Below, piece after piece: positions 17,842-27,096 of a stretch of 64,000 nucleotides of DNA. Position 1 is the stretch's first letter. Each line of letters opens with the position of its first letter. The position numbers and the translations under genes are program-made. The notes under the pieces were generated by a model, which saw only the letters and a program-made list of their open reading frames with translations, made no database searches and was not told the origin of the DNA. Source of the DNA: Clostridium sp. BJN0013. Its GTDB lineage: Bacteria; Bacillota; Clostridia; Clostridiales; Clostridiaceae. The stretch covers positions 3,844,001 through 3,908,000 of the forward strand of contig NZ_CP162495.1 of NCBI RefSeq assembly GCF_040939125.1, written 5' to 3'.

Positions 17842-19248
17842 TCAATCCACCATATCTCCTTGATTTAAAATGCCATTTGGATCAAATACTTTCTTAATTC
17901 CTTCCATAATTTCAATTTCCTTTTTACTGAATTGAAGAGGCATATGTTTTTTTCTCAGTTTTCCAGTTCCATGTTCTGCAGTTATTGTTCCTCCATATTT
18001 TATAGCAGTTTTATATATGGCTTCTTTAAGTTCTTCATAATTAGCAGGTAGCTTCCCATTATCACCCATAATAAAATTATGAATATTTCCATCTCCTATA
18101 TGTCCAAGAGAAACAATTTTATTGTCATATTCTTTAGTTAATCTTTTTACATCATCAAAAAAATCAGGTACAGATGAAGGTGGTACAGCTACATCCATAA
18201 TATCTGCTATATTATTTTTGTAGGGACCATATGCATTACTTCTTATCTCCAAAAGATGTCTCTGCTCTTTTTCAGTTTCTGCTATAATGCTGTCTACAGA
18301 GTTATGTCTCTCACATATTTCTACTAATTTTTCACTATTTGAATATAAATCCTCTTCACTGGCATAATCAAGTATAAACATTAAATCTACTGAACCTTTA
18401 ACTGCGGGCCACTTAGTTCCAAGCTGCTTGGCTGATTCTTCACATATGATCCTGTCCATATACTCAATAGCAAGAGGTGTAATTCCCTCCTGTAGTATTT
18501 CAGGTACTGCATCACAAGCTTCTCTCTGGCTATTGAATGAAACCAGTAATGTTCCATTATATTTACTTGCAGCATATAATCTCAATGTAACTTTTGTAAT
18601 AACTCCAAGGGTTCCTTCTCCGCCTATCATAAGTTGAAGCAAATCATAACCCATATTATTCTTTAATAACTTTCCACCCAGTGTAACTATTTCTCCTGTA
18701 GCAAGAACCACTTCCAATGCCTTAACATGATTTCTCATGATTCCATGTTTTACTGCCCTGGTGCCTCCAGCATTTGCTGCCACCATCCCTCCAACTTGTG
18801 CTCCTTCATCTCCTGGATGCACTGGAAAAAACAGCTTACCATTTTTACTTAATACTTCTAATAGTTGTGCCAGTGTTGCTCCAGCTTCCAGCGTAATCAT
18901 AATATTCTTTTCATCAAATTCCACAACTTTGTTTAATCTTTCTATGGATAAAATAATACTTGGCTGCGTGGGTATGGCTCCTGCAACTACTCCTGTTCCG
19001 CCACCTCTAACTACTACAGGCAATAATTCCTTGTTTGCATATTTTAATATTTTTGATATTTCCTCTGGGGACGCCGGTTTTACCACCACACAATCTTTAC
19101 ATGCTTCAGGACGAAGTAAAGATTCAGTTTCATCATAAAGATACCTCTGCATCTTAGATAAATCACTTGTAACCCAATCTTCTCCTACAATTGCTTTTAA
19201 ATTTTCAACTACCTTCTCGGGTGAATTTTTAATTAAATCTGTATTCAT
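17842..19248 (-). CDS. FAD-binding 2-hydroxyacid dehydrogenase (GlcD / LctD-like)
   Basis: The enzyme has 468 residues from ATG 19248, chosen for GAAGGGAT just upstream. The N-terminal PCMH-type FAD domain (about 40-220) has VVRGGGTGVVAGA and HPGDEGAQVGGMVAANAGG. The C-terminal FAD-oxidase domain ends with the family motifs SLGHIGDGNIHNF and TITAEHGTGKLRKK. With the EtfB and EtfA genes directly upstream it has the lctBCD order of the Acetobacterium woodii electron-confurcating lactate dehydrogenase, so lactate or another 2-hydroxyacid is the likely substrate. No Fe-S cluster motif is present. The substrate cannot be fixed from sequence. Confidence 0.87.
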   Translation of the reverse strand: MNTDLIKNSPEKVVENLKAIVGEDWVTSDLSKMQRYLYDETESLLRPEACKDCVVVKPASPEEISKILKYANKELLPVVVRGGGTGVVAGAIPTQPSIILSIERLNKVVEFDEKNIMITLEAGATLAQLLEVLSKNGKLFFPVHPGDEGAQVGGMVAANAGGTRAVKHGIMRNHVKALEVVLATGEIVTLGGKLLKNNMGYDLLQLMIGGEGTLGVITKVTLRLYAASKYNGTLLVSFNSQREACDAVPEILQEGITPLAIEYMDRIICEESAKQLGTKWPAVKGSVDLMFILDYASEEDLYSNSEKLVEICERHNSVDSIIAETEKEQRHLLEIRSNAYGPYKNNIADIMDVAVPPSSVPDFFDDVKRLTKEYDNKIVSLGHIGDGNIHNFIMGDNGKLPANYEELKEAIYKTAIKYGGTITAEHGTGKLRKKHMPLQFSKKEIEIMEGIKKVFDPNGILNQGDMVD

Positions 19249-19271
19249 TTTTATCCCTTCTTTTTTATTAT

Positions 19272-20270
19272 TTAACAATTTATAGTTTCTAAACTGCTTT
19301 CTTTTATTTTAGTGATCAAATCAGGTATTACCTTATACATATCATCAACTATTCCATAGTCTGCTATATTAAATATAGGAGCTGAAGGATCTGTATTGAT
19401 TGCAACAATAAAACCCGATTCTTTCATTCCTGCAAGGTGCTGTGGTGCTCCTGAAATTCCACAAGCTATATATAATTTAGGTTTTACCCTGTTGCCGCTG
19501 TATCCTACTTGAAAATCTTTGGATATAAAACCTTCTTCAACTATTTCCCTGCTGGCTCCAACTACACCTCCTAATAGATCGGCTAACTCCTTTAACATAG
19601 CCATATCTTCTGCCTTTTTCAATCCTTTGCCAGCTGCCACTACTACATTTGCATCAGATATATTAATTTCCTGGGATCTAATGTGTGTTATCACTTTTAC
19701 CAGTTCATTTTCAGGTCTTAAAGCCTCTACCTTTAAAATATCTCCCTGTCTTTTATCATCCCTTATACCCTCGTCAAATTCTTTATATCTCACTGTAGCC
19801 ATCTGGGGATATGTGTATGTTTTTATATGGGCTAGTATATTTTCGCTAAAAGCAGGTCTTATCTGAACCAATTTTCCATCTTCATCAATTTCAAGACCTG
19901 TACAATCTGCTGTAAGCCCCGTATTTAAGGATGCTGCCAATCTAGGAGCTAGTGATCTTCCAAGGGTAGTGGCACCAATCAGAAAAATTTCAGGTTTGAT
20001 ATCTTCAATTAAATTCTTCAGGTTAATTGTATAGGTTACTTCTTCTGGTAGGTTAAACATATCATCCTTTATATAAAATACCTTATCTGCTCCCCTATAT
20101 ATAAGTTCTTCAGCCTCTATAGCATCTGCTCCTAGGACAACACTGTACACCGAAGCATTTAATTTATCAGAAAGCTGCCTTGCTTTTCCCAGAAGTTCAT
20201 AACTGACTTTATGAATTTGTCCATCTTTTTGTTCTGCAAATACCAATATACCACTATATTCCTTACCCAC
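19272..20270 (-). CDS. etfA: Electron transfer flavoprotein alpha subunit
   Basis: The subunit has 332 residues and starts at GTG 20270 behind GGAGGT. The C-terminal FAD-binding domain is clear: GGVVGASREIVEEGF, QVGYSGNRVKPKLYIACGIS and AINTDPSAPIFNIADYGIV. It lacks the extra N-terminal ferredoxin domain found in A. woodii LctC. It lies 2 bp after etfB and 23 bp before the dehydrogenase gene. It should pass electrons between the dehydrogenase flavin and NAD or ferredoxin with EtfB. Confidence 0.93.
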   Translation of the reverse strand: MGKEYSGILVFAEQKDGQIHKVSYELLGKARQLSDKLNASVYSVVLGADAIEAEELIYRGADKVFYIKDDMFNLPEEVTYTINLKNLIEDIKPEIFLIGATTLGRSLAPRLAASLNTGLTADCTGLEIDEDGKLVQIRPAFSENILAHIKTYTYPQMATVRYKEFDEGIRDDKRQGDILKVEALRPENELVKVITHIRSQEINISDANVVVAAGKGLKKAEDMAMLKELADLLGGVVGASREIVEEGFISKDFQVGYSGNRVKPKLYIACGISGAPQHLAGMKESGFIVAINTDPSAPIFNIADYGIVDDMYKVIPDLITKIKESSLETINC

Positions 20271-20272
20271 TA

Positions 20273-21076
20273 CTATACCTCCAAAACCTTAATCTTTTTA
20301 AATATATCAATTAATTCATTCTCTGCCTTAGCAGTATCTGACTCCCTATAAATTTTACCCTGTCTTTTTTCTATTTGAGGAATTTCTATTTTCTTTACTT
20401 TTGTAGGTGAACCCTTAAAGCCAACATTATCCTCATTCAAAAATTCTTCTAAATCCTCAAGTTTTAACATCTTAATCTCTGCTTTTCTGGCTTTCATCTT
20501 ATTTTTAAAAGAAGGCAATCTTGGATGATTGATATCCTTTGTAACTGTAATAAGACATGGAAATTTTATACTTTTTAAATAAGTTCCTTCCCAGATTTCA
20601 GAATGTAACTCCATACTGTCCTTATTCATTTCTGTAATTTTACTCACATAACTTGCATGAGGTATATTTAAAAATTCTGCAACTTCGGGACCAACCTGTC
20701 CTGTATCCCCATCTACAGTCTTTTCTCCAGCGATTACCAGATCATAGGCTCCCAACTTTTTAATGGCACTGGCAAGTATTGTAGAGGTTGCCTTTGTATC
20801 TGAACCTCCAAATTTTCTATCACTTACAAGCACTCCTTCATGAGCACCCCTTGCAATACATTCTTTTAACGCACTTTCTGTATTTGGAGGCCCCATACTT
20901 ACAGCAGTAACTCTGGCATCGATATTTTCAGCTATTTGAACTGCTGTTTCCAGGGCATTTAAATCAAAAGGATTGATTTCTGCACTGGCAGATGTTCTAT
21001 CTACTACTCCCTTTTCTCTGTCAAACTTTACTTTTTCCATATCCGGAACTTGTTTAACCAAAACTATAATATTCAT
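20273..21076 (-). CDS. etfB: Electron transfer flavoprotein beta subunit (bifurcating type)
   Basis: The subunit has 267 residues from ATG 21076. The typical start MNIIVLVKQVPD is followed by SMGPPNTESALKECIARGAH and VDGDTGQVGPEVAEFL. The DGDTxQVGP block is the feature linked to the NAD-binding, electron-bifurcating Etf class. It is the first gene behind the T-box leader, with an AGAAAGGAT site. It forms a heterodimer with EtfA. Confidence 0.93.
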   Translation of the reverse strand: MNIIVLVKQVPDMEKVKFDREKGVVDRTSASAEINPFDLNALETAVQIAENIDARVTAVSMGPPNTESALKECIARGAHEGVLVSDRKFGGSDTKATSTILASAIKKLGAYDLVIAGEKTVDGDTGQVGPEVAEFLNIPHASYVSKITEMNKDSMELHSEIWEGTYLKSIKFPCLITVTKDINHPRLPSFKNKMKARKAEIKMLKLEDLEEFLNEDNVGFKGSPTKVKKIEIPQIEKRQGKIYRESDTAKAENELIDIFKKIKVLEV

Positions 21077-21140
21077 TAAAGTCTCTATCCTTTCTATAAA
21101 TTATTACATTCTTTATATATTAGGAAAATAAATGGCAAAT

Positions 21141-21366
21141 AAAAAAACAGACCTATTTCGCTGGGGCGAAATGTCTGCCGCGGTACCACCCATTTTTTTA
21201 CTTAACTTAAATAACGATTTACATAACCGGATCAGCTTACTTAAATTTCAGCCTACAGCTTCAAGATGATTTTCGAAATGTGTATTTATGGGCTCACATC
21301 CCTATCCCACTCTCTTTGAAATACTTGCCATCTCTACTTTATCTTATCATTGCCTTTATCTATTTG
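21141..21366 (-). ncRNA. T-box leader RNA (probable Ile specifier) upstream of etfB
   Basis: The minus-strand transcript contains the T-box core GGGTGGTACCGCG. A terminator hairpin of CAGACATTTCGC with GCGAAATAGGTCTG follows, then a run of T. Upstream is the stem I region with AGAGAG and, before CTTGAAGC, a candidate specifier ATC (complement of 21268-21270), which codes for Ile. The TGGT bulge would pair with a tRNA whose discriminator base is A, as in tRNA-Ile; an Asn reading (AAT, one frame earlier) would need G. The etfB start is about 70 bp downstream. It should raise expression of the operon when the cognate tRNA is uncharged. Confidence 0.85.
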
Positions 21367-21372
21367 AACAAC

Positions 21373-21401
21373 AGTCTACTATAAATTTAAGTTCATGTCA
21401 A
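21373..21401 (-). promoter_or_regulatory. Promoter of T-box / etfBA-dehydrogenase operon
   Basis: On the minus strand TTGACA (21396-21401) and TAGACT (21373-21378) are separated by 17 bases. They place the transcript start about 7 bases before the T-box leader body. Confidence 0.65.
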
Positions 21402-21518
21402 TAAAAATTTACTTAAGCTTTTCAATTAAAACCTTACTTATTCTCTTCTTATTACACTTTAGCATAGTGAATTCATAATTTCCATAGTTAATTTTATCAT
21501 TGATCTTTGGATATGAAC

Positions 21519-21901
21519 TTAACTGCAAATAAATCCAGCCTCCCAAAGTATCCACTTTGGAACAAACTTAACCTTGCGAATAATGTCTTTTATATTTTTA
21601 TCTCCCTGAATCTGTTGTTTATACAGAGCTTTAATATGCATGAATCCAATAATATTATCCTTATTATCTGTACAGATAGGATACCTTGTATATTGTCTAT
21701 CCTGTATAACCTTTATAATATCATCCAAAGAATCCTCTAAAAAAATACAGGTTATATCAGTTGCACTGTTTTCAAACTGAAGCTGCAACTGGTTAAGTTC
21801 TACTTTTTTCCAACTTCCATCCAAAGTTTTTATACCCATCTGCCCATAAAGATTCCATTTCATGCTTAACTATTACATCCTTGTACTCATAACCTATAAA
21901 T
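21519..21901 (-). pseudogene. Chimeric relic: decayed membrane-protein copy joined to a CBS domain
   Basis: Reading from about 21901, one frame gives ENKFIGYEYKDVIVKHEMES and then NFGW, clearly a copy of the N-terminus of the protein at 21972-22508 (NNFIGYEYKDVTVKCDMEA). After a frame change the sequence KKVELNQLQLQFENSA matches KVELTRLQRQFESCA of the same protein. It then switches to a CBS domain such as those of CorC/HlyC-like transporters (DDIIKVIQDRQYTRYPICTD, NIIGFMHIKALY) and stops at 21519. The open frame 21519-21863 is thus a junction of two unrelated genes, and its first 16 or so residues are out-of-frame sequence. Probably non-functional. Confidence 0.65.
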
Positions 21902-21971
21902 TTGTTTTCTCTTTTTATAATTATTTTCTCCTTTTAAATAAAAACCTTTCAACATATTTTCTAGTACATTA

Positions 21972-22508
21972 TTATCCATTTGGCAATAACGCATTTGCCT
22001 TCTGGCAGATTTTATAAATCATATCGTATTGCTTATCAATTAACGGATTTATCTGCTCTGTTTTATGATTTCGTATTTTAACATAACAAAAATATGGCAA
22101 AATCCATCCTAAGAATCCTGGAACGGCCAAAATGATACTGAGTAAAAGCATGCCTGCCAGATGGCTAAAAACAGAACCTGCCATAAACACTGTTCCAACA
22201 ATTCCAATAGTGTAAGCTGTAATGCTGGCTCCTATAGATTTGGAGTTTTCCAGCCTCTCAATTTCCTTTGCGCAGCTTTCAAACTGACGCTGCAGCCTGG
22301 TCAATTCCACTTTGTTTCGTATTTTACGGTCTCTTTTGAATTTCAAATTCACTGAATTAATCCCTTGAATAGCAGAAGTACTTCCATCCAGAATCCAACC
22401 GAAATTTCGGTAGCTATCTGCATATAATGCCTCCATGTCGCATTTTACCGTCACATCTTTATACTCATAGCCTATAAAATTATTTCCGTTTCTGGTAGTT
22501 TCACCCAT
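21972..22508 (-). CDS. Unknown membrane protein downstream of two-component system
   Basis: A 178-residue protein starting at ATG 22508. Residues 1-60 are soluble with a GYEYKDV motif, and residues about 63-90 form a charged helix (KVELTRLQRQFESCAKEIER). Two hydrophobic segments follow (about 95-118 and 121-143), then a polar C-terminal tail. I do not recognise a named family. It lies about 160 bp after the histidine kinase gene on the same strand and has a decayed paralogue just downstream, so duplication has occurred. A role as a target or helper of the two-component system is only a guess from position. Confidence 0.65.
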   Translation of the reverse strand: MGETTRNGNNFIGYEYKDVTVKCDMEALYADSYRNFGWILDGSTSAIQGINSVNLKFKRDRKIRNKVELTRLQRQFESCAKEIERLENSKSIGASITAYTIGIVGTVFMAGSVFSHLAGMLLLSIILAVPGFLGWILPYFCYVKIRNHKTEQINPLIDKQYDMIYKICQKANALLPNG

Positions 22509-22671
22509 TTTTATCCTTCAATCTGCCACACCCTTCCTCGCGGCATTAAAATTAAAATTTTTTATCAGGATTCACAGGTAAATATTTTTCTATGATCCAT
22601 TTAATGTTCTTATTATGCTGGAAAAATGTTTTTAAGTTGTCAGAGAAATATTTACAAAATATTAATTTGAA

Positions 22672-23748
22672 TCATGCCACTTTTAATTGCACAATAAAGG
22701 TGGTACCAACACCTGGCGTACTTTTTACCGATATGCTGCCACTTACTAGTTCAATGGCTTTCTTGGAAAGCGCGAGTCCAAGGCCATTTCCTTCCTGTGA
22801 ACGGGAAGTATCACCCTGATAAAATCTATCAAAAATGTGATTCATTATCTCTTTATTCATACCACAACCACTGTCCTCAACAGTTACCGTTGTCGTATCA
22901 AAATCTGAAGTCTGTATCATCTTAACAGTTCCTCCGTACTCTGTAAATTTGAGTGCATTTGAAAGCAAATTGTTCCATACAATTTCTAACATGCTTTCAT
23001 CCGCATAGATGATTGCACGATCTTCAATATCTGCCTCAAACGTAATATTCTTTTCTTCCCACAGCTCTTCAAAAGACAACGCACATTCACAAAGCTGTCT
23101 GCATAAATCATAAGGCTCTGCTGACGCATGGATTTCCTGATTTTCCAATTTATTAAGTTTCAGAATATTCGTTACCAGTGTAGTAAGCTTTTTGGATGCC
23201 GTTATGATGGTATCTGTATATTCTTTTCTCCTTTCAGGAGTTAAATCTTCTTTCTGCAGTGCCATGGCGTAACTTTGAATGACAGAAAGAGGTGTTTTTA
23301 TCTCATGAGAGACATTTGCAATAAAATCGCTTTTTAAAATTTCCGTGCTTCCAAGTTCTTCTACCATTTTGTTAAAGTCATCAAACATTACTTCAACATA
23401 ATCCTTTTTGCCATCTTTTCTAAGTGGTGGAATCCAGACAGAATAATCTCCCTCTGCCACTTCCTTTGCAGCTTTGCTGAGTATTCGCATAGGCTTGTCA
23501 TAGGCAATATAACGCTGTCTTGCAGTTATCAAACAAAATATCAGAGTAACTATTGCCCAATATCCCATCATACCAAAAATATATTCTATTGGTACCGCTT
23601 CCATATATACATAAGCACTATATATCATAGCTTGACCAGCAGCCAGAACTGATAATATAAAGTATGTCAGCACAAATCCTCTGGCAGAGATATGTTTTGT
23701 ATTAACCCGGTTATCTTTTTCCTTATTTTCATGCTTTTCTTTATTCAT
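22672..23748 (-). CDS. Sensor histidine kinase
   Basis: The kinase has 358 residues. Two membrane helices (about 23-47 and 57-77) enclose only a short loop of about 10 residues, so it probably senses the membrane or a partner protein rather than an external ligand. HAMP follows (about 80-135). The phosphoacceptor His148 is in FIANVSHEIKTPLSVIQSYA, and the ATPase domain has N, G1 and G2 boxes (VWNNLLSNALKFT, DSGCGM, GNGLGLALSKKA). The gene overlaps the response regulator gene by 4 bp. Confidence 0.93.
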   Translation of the reverse strand: MNKEKHENKEKDNRVNTKHISARGFVLTYFILSVLAAGQAMIYSAYVYMEAVPIEYIFGMMGYWAIVTLIFCLITARQRYIAYDKPMRILSKAAKEVAEGDYSVWIPPLRKDGKKDYVEVMFDDFNKMVEELGSTEILKSDFIANVSHEIKTPLSVIQSYAMALQKEDLTPERRKEYTDTIITASKKLTTLVTNILKLNKLENQEIHASAEPYDLCRQLCECALSFEELWEEKNITFEADIEDRAIIYADESMLEIVWNNLLSNALKFTEYGGTVKMIQTSDFDTTTVTVEDSGCGMNKEIMNHIFDRFYQGDTSRSQEGNGLGLALSKKAIELVSGSISVKSTPGVGTTFIVQLKVA

Positions 23749-24395
23749 GACAGCACCGCTTTATAACCAAGGCCATGAACAGTCACAATCTTAAAATCCT
23801 TGCACCTGGAAAATTTATCTCGCAGCTTTGTTATGTATACATCCACAGCTCTAAGGCTTGTATTGCTTTCCACTCCCCAAAATTCATCCATCAACTGTGC
23901 ACGTGCAAAGGTATGCTTTGGATAAGATAACATCTTATAAAGAATATTAAATTCTCTTACCGTAACAGGAATTTCCTCTCCATTAACTGCTGCTGTTATT
24001 TCGTCAGCATTCATAACAAGACTTCCTACAACAAGTTTTCTTTCATTGGCAATATTTGCACGTCGAAGAAGTTCATCCATATTTATGGGTTTTACCATAT
24101 AATCATCTATTCCTGCACGAAACCCTTTTTGTTTTGATTTAATATCATCACGAGCTGTTATAAACAGTATTGGTATGGTCTGATTGATATTTCTAACAGT
24201 CTCGGCAAACTCAAACCCATCTATTTCCGGCATCATAATATCTGAAATAATCAAATCATATAACCTATTATACATAGAATCATAAGCTTCACGAGGATTG
24301 AAACAACCTGTTGCATAATAGCCATTATCATTTAAATATGTGCATACAATCTGATTCAGCTTTACATCATCTTCCACTACAAGTATATTTACCAT
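23745..24395 (-). CDS. OmpR/PhoB-type response regulator
   Basis: The regulator has 216 residues. The receiver domain has the acidic pair in VVEDDVKL, phosphoacceptor Asp52 in LIISDIMMPEIDGFE and the conserved Lys in DYMVKPINMDELL. A winged-helix DNA-binding domain follows (about 125-216, with TVREFNILYKMLSYP and AVDVYITKLRDK). It is the first gene of the operon and its partner kinase overlaps its end. The target genes are unknown; the downstream membrane protein gene is one candidate. Confidence 0.94.
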   Translation of the reverse strand: MVNILVVEDDVKLNQIVCTYLNDNGYYATGCFNPREAYDSMYNRLYDLIISDIMMPEIDGFEFAETVRNINQTIPILFITARDDIKSKQKGFRAGIDDYMVKPINMDELLRRANIANERKLVVGSLVMNADEITAAVNGEEIPVTVREFNILYKMLSYPKHTFARAQLMDEFWGVESNTSLRAVDVYITKLRDKFSRCKDFKIVTVHGLGYKAVLS

Positions 24396-24559
24396 AAAAA
24401 TTCATACCTTTCTATATAAAAACATTCTTTTTTATACATAAATATAAGAATGTTACAAGTCTATTTCATCATATATTGTGCAATAATATCACACTAATGT
24501 TAAAGAAATGTTAAAGTACATTATTATTTACTATTTTTTTATCACTTCAAAAAATAACA

Positions 24560-24601
24560 AAAGGCTAAACATTTCAATTTCCTTAAAATGCCTAGCCTTT
24601 T
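24560..24601. terminator. Terminator after glmS
   Basis: On the minus strand AAAAGGCTA and TAGCCTTTT form a stem (inner bases GGCATTTTA/..AAATGTT extend it partly), followed by a T-rich stretch, about 100 bp after the glmS stop. It may also work for the opposite strand. The rest of 24396-24703 shows no gene. Confidence 0.65.
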
Positions 24602-24703
24602 ATGACTCAGCTTCAATTTAATACTAAACATTTAAATCTAGTATTAACCTATTATTTAATTTTGATGCGACTTTGTTCTAAATCTATATCCCACCATTTA
24701 TAT

Positions 24704-26530
24704 CTACTCTACTGTAACGGATTTGGCCAAATTTCTAGGCTTATCCACATCACACCCTTTTTGTATGGATATATAATATGCTAAAAGTTGCAGTGGAATT
24801 ACTGAAATCACCGGTGCAAATATATCCATTACTTTTGGCAGATATATTACAGAATCTACTGTTTTCTCAATTTCACTGTTTCCCTCTGGTGTAAGAACTA
24901 AAACTTTAGCTCCTCTTGTAGTCACTTCTCTAATGTTGCTTACCATTTTTTCCATCAGTTTCTCCTGAGTAGCTCCTGCAATAACTACGGTTCCATCTTC
25001 AATAAGAGCTATAGGTCCATGTTTTAATTCCCCTCCGGCATAAGCTTCTGAATGGATATAGGATATCTCCTTCAACTTTAAAGAACCTTCTAAAGCAACT
25101 GCATAGTCAAGTCCTCTTCCCAAAAAGAACAGATCTTCTTTTTTAAAAATTTTTGCTGCAAATTCATGGATTACTTCTTTATTTCCCAAAACTTCTTCCG
25201 CCTTTATAGGCAGTGTAAGCATTTCTTTCTTTATCTCTTCCATCTGTTCCTTACTAATAGTATTTTTATTCTGTGCAAAGAAAAGAGCTATTATATAGAT
25301 TGCAATAAGCTGGGTTACATAAGCTTTTGTAGAGGCAACTGCTATTTCAGGACCTGCCCAGGTATATAAAACATCATCTGCTTCTCTGGATACAGAACTT
25401 CCAACTACATTGGTTATAGCAATAACTCTAGCTCCACGAGCCTTTGATTCTCTTAATGCCGCCAATGTATCTGCTGTTTCTCCAGACTGACTTATAATTA
25501 TCATAAGTGTTCTTTCATTTATTATAGGATCTCTATATCTAAATTCAGAGGCAATATCGACTTCTACTGGCATTCTAACTAATTTTTCAATTACATATTT
25601 TCCAACTATCCCTGCATGATAGGCAGTTCCACAAGCTACTATATATATTTTATCTATATTTTTAATTTCATCCTTTGTTATCTTTATATCATCCAAAGTT
25701 ATAGGCTTATCCATCATAATCCTAGATGTCATTGTATCTTTAATAGCCTTTGGCTGTTCATGAATTTCCTTCATCATAAAATGTTCAAATCCACCCTTTT
25801 CGGCGGCATTTGCATTCCAGGTAACATGATATATATCCTTTTTTACTTCATTTCCATCCTCTGATAAAAGTTTCACACCACTTTCGGTTATAACTACAAA
25901 TTCATTCTCATTTAAAAGATATATCTCCCTGGTATGATTCAATATAGCAGGTATATCTGAAGCTATATAGTATTCACCTTCTCCAAGGCCCACTATAAGA
26001 GGGCTGTCCTTTCTTACTGCCACAAGTTTCCCTGGCTCTTTTGAACAAATAACTCCCAGTGCATAACTTCCTCTTAATTTAGATACAGCTTTCATAACTG
26101 CATCAACTAAGTCTCCATTGTAAAAATAATCCACCAACTGTGGTATAACTTCAGTATCTGTTTCAGATACAAATTTATATCCTTTAGAAATAAGCCATTC
26201 CCTAAGTTGTGCATAATTCTCTATTATTCCATTATGAACTACACTTATCATTCCATCCTGACTATTATGGGGATGTGCATTCAAATCTGATGGTTTACCA
26301 TGAGTTGCCCATCTGGTATGGCCAATTCCAACTATGCCTTTCAAGGGATGTCCTGATAATTTTTTTTGAAGATTTTTAAGCCTTCCCTTACACTTCATCA
26401 CATTAATATGATCATTATCTATTATAGCAACACCTGCAGAGTCATATCCTCTATATTCTAGTTTACTTAATCCTTCAATTAAAATAGGTGATGCATCCTT
26501 TTTTCCAACAAAGCCAACTATTCCGCACAT
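24704..26530 (-). CDS. glmS: Glutamine--fructose-6-phosphate aminotransferase
   Basis: The enzyme has 608 residues, the usual length. The N-terminal class II glutaminase domain begins MCGIVGFVG, with catalytic Cys2 and HTRWATHG. Two SIS domains follow, with SQSGETADTLAALR and GRGLDYAVALEGSLKLKE, and the C-terminus PRNLAKSVTVE is typical. It makes glucosamine-6-phosphate for peptidoglycan and other amino sugars. Its mRNA carries a self-cleaving ribozyme upstream. glmM lies upstream on the same strand. Confidence 0.97.
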   Translation of the reverse strand: MCGIVGFVGKKDASPILIEGLSKLEYRGYDSAGVAIIDNDHINVMKCKGRLKNLQKKLSGHPLKGIVGIGHTRWATHGKPSDLNAHPHNSQDGMISVVHNGIIENYAQLREWLISKGYKFVSETDTEVIPQLVDYFYNGDLVDAVMKAVSKLRGSYALGVICSKEPGKLVAVRKDSPLIVGLGEGEYYIASDIPAILNHTREIYLLNENEFVVITESGVKLLSEDGNEVKKDIYHVTWNANAAEKGGFEHFMMKEIHEQPKAIKDTMTSRIMMDKPITLDDIKITKDEIKNIDKIYIVACGTAYHAGIVGKYVIEKLVRMPVEVDIASEFRYRDPIINERTLMIIISQSGETADTLAALRESKARGARVIAITNVVGSSVSREADDVLYTWAGPEIAVASTKAYVTQLIAIYIIALFFAQNKNTISKEQMEEIKKEMLTLPIKAEEVLGNKEVIHEFAAKIFKKEDLFFLGRGLDYAVALEGSLKLKEISYIHSEAYAGGELKHGPIALIEDGTVVIAGATQEKLMEKMVSNIREVTTRGAKVLVLTPEGNSEIEKTVDSVIYLPKVMDIFAPVISVIPLQLLAYYISIQKGCDVDKPRNLAKSVTVE

Positions 26531-26704
26531 ATTAATCTTCCTTTCATATTTAATATAATAAATTTGAGCATAGTTTTTAATAAAACTCCAATATTAACTA
26601 TTGAATACAAAAATCACAATCAAATAAAACCTAATTATTATCAAAATTTAAAACAGGCAACTATGCTATTTAGAACCAGTTATAAGGCTCTAATTTATTA
26701 AAGG

Positions 26705-26890
26705 TTTTAACACCAGGCTGATGTTGTATCAAAAATCACTTTTTGGTTTTATCAGCTGTTAACGGTAGTGCGATACCGTGGGGCACCCGCCGAAGATTCG
26801 ATACTCCCCATCCTCGTCAACTCAAAGTAAATGATACATTTAAAATAATTATATGTATTTTATTTTAAAAAATCACCTGAGTTCTGGCGC
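26705..26890 (-). ncRNA. glmS ribozyme-riboswitch
   Basis: On the minus strand the conserved 5' core GCGCCAGAACTCAGGTG begins at 26890, and cleavage is expected just before this G. It continues through GACGAGGATGGGGAGTATCG, ATTCGGCGGGTGCC-like sequence (here AATCTTCGGCGGGTGCC) and the P3/P4 stems ending near 26705. Glucosamine-6-phosphate acts as cofactor for self-cleavage, which lowers glmS expression. A gap of about 175 bp separates it from the glmS start. Confidence 0.94.
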
Positions 26891-26963
26891 TTTTTATATT
26901 CACATTTTATAATAAAATATACACCTTCCTTCAAAAATATTACAGTATTAAAGCTGTTAACTT

Positions 26964-26993
26964 ATTATATTCTCTTCACTTATTTTTTGTCAA
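26964..26993 (-). promoter_or_regulatory. Promoter of glmS ribozyme-glmS transcript
   Basis: TTGACA (complement of 26988-26993) and TATAAT (complement of 26964-26969) are separated by 18 bases. Transcription would start about 65 bases before the ribozyme core. Confidence 0.75.
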
Positions 26994-27096
26994 CTAATAA
27001 TTCATACCTTATAAAATTTTCTGATTCATAAAATGTACATAAATAAAAAACACACCGTCAAATTTTATGACAATGTATTTTATTATTTTGATACCA

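Noticed and set aside
18428-18637. Plus-strand open frames inside the dehydrogenase and Etf genes
   Set aside because: They have no ribosome sites and no family resemblance, while the minus-strand genes are full length with conserved motifs.
21141-21366. T-box belonging to an aminoacyl-tRNA synthetase gene
   Set aside because: No synthetase gene lies downstream; the first gene on the same strand is etfB about 70 bp away.
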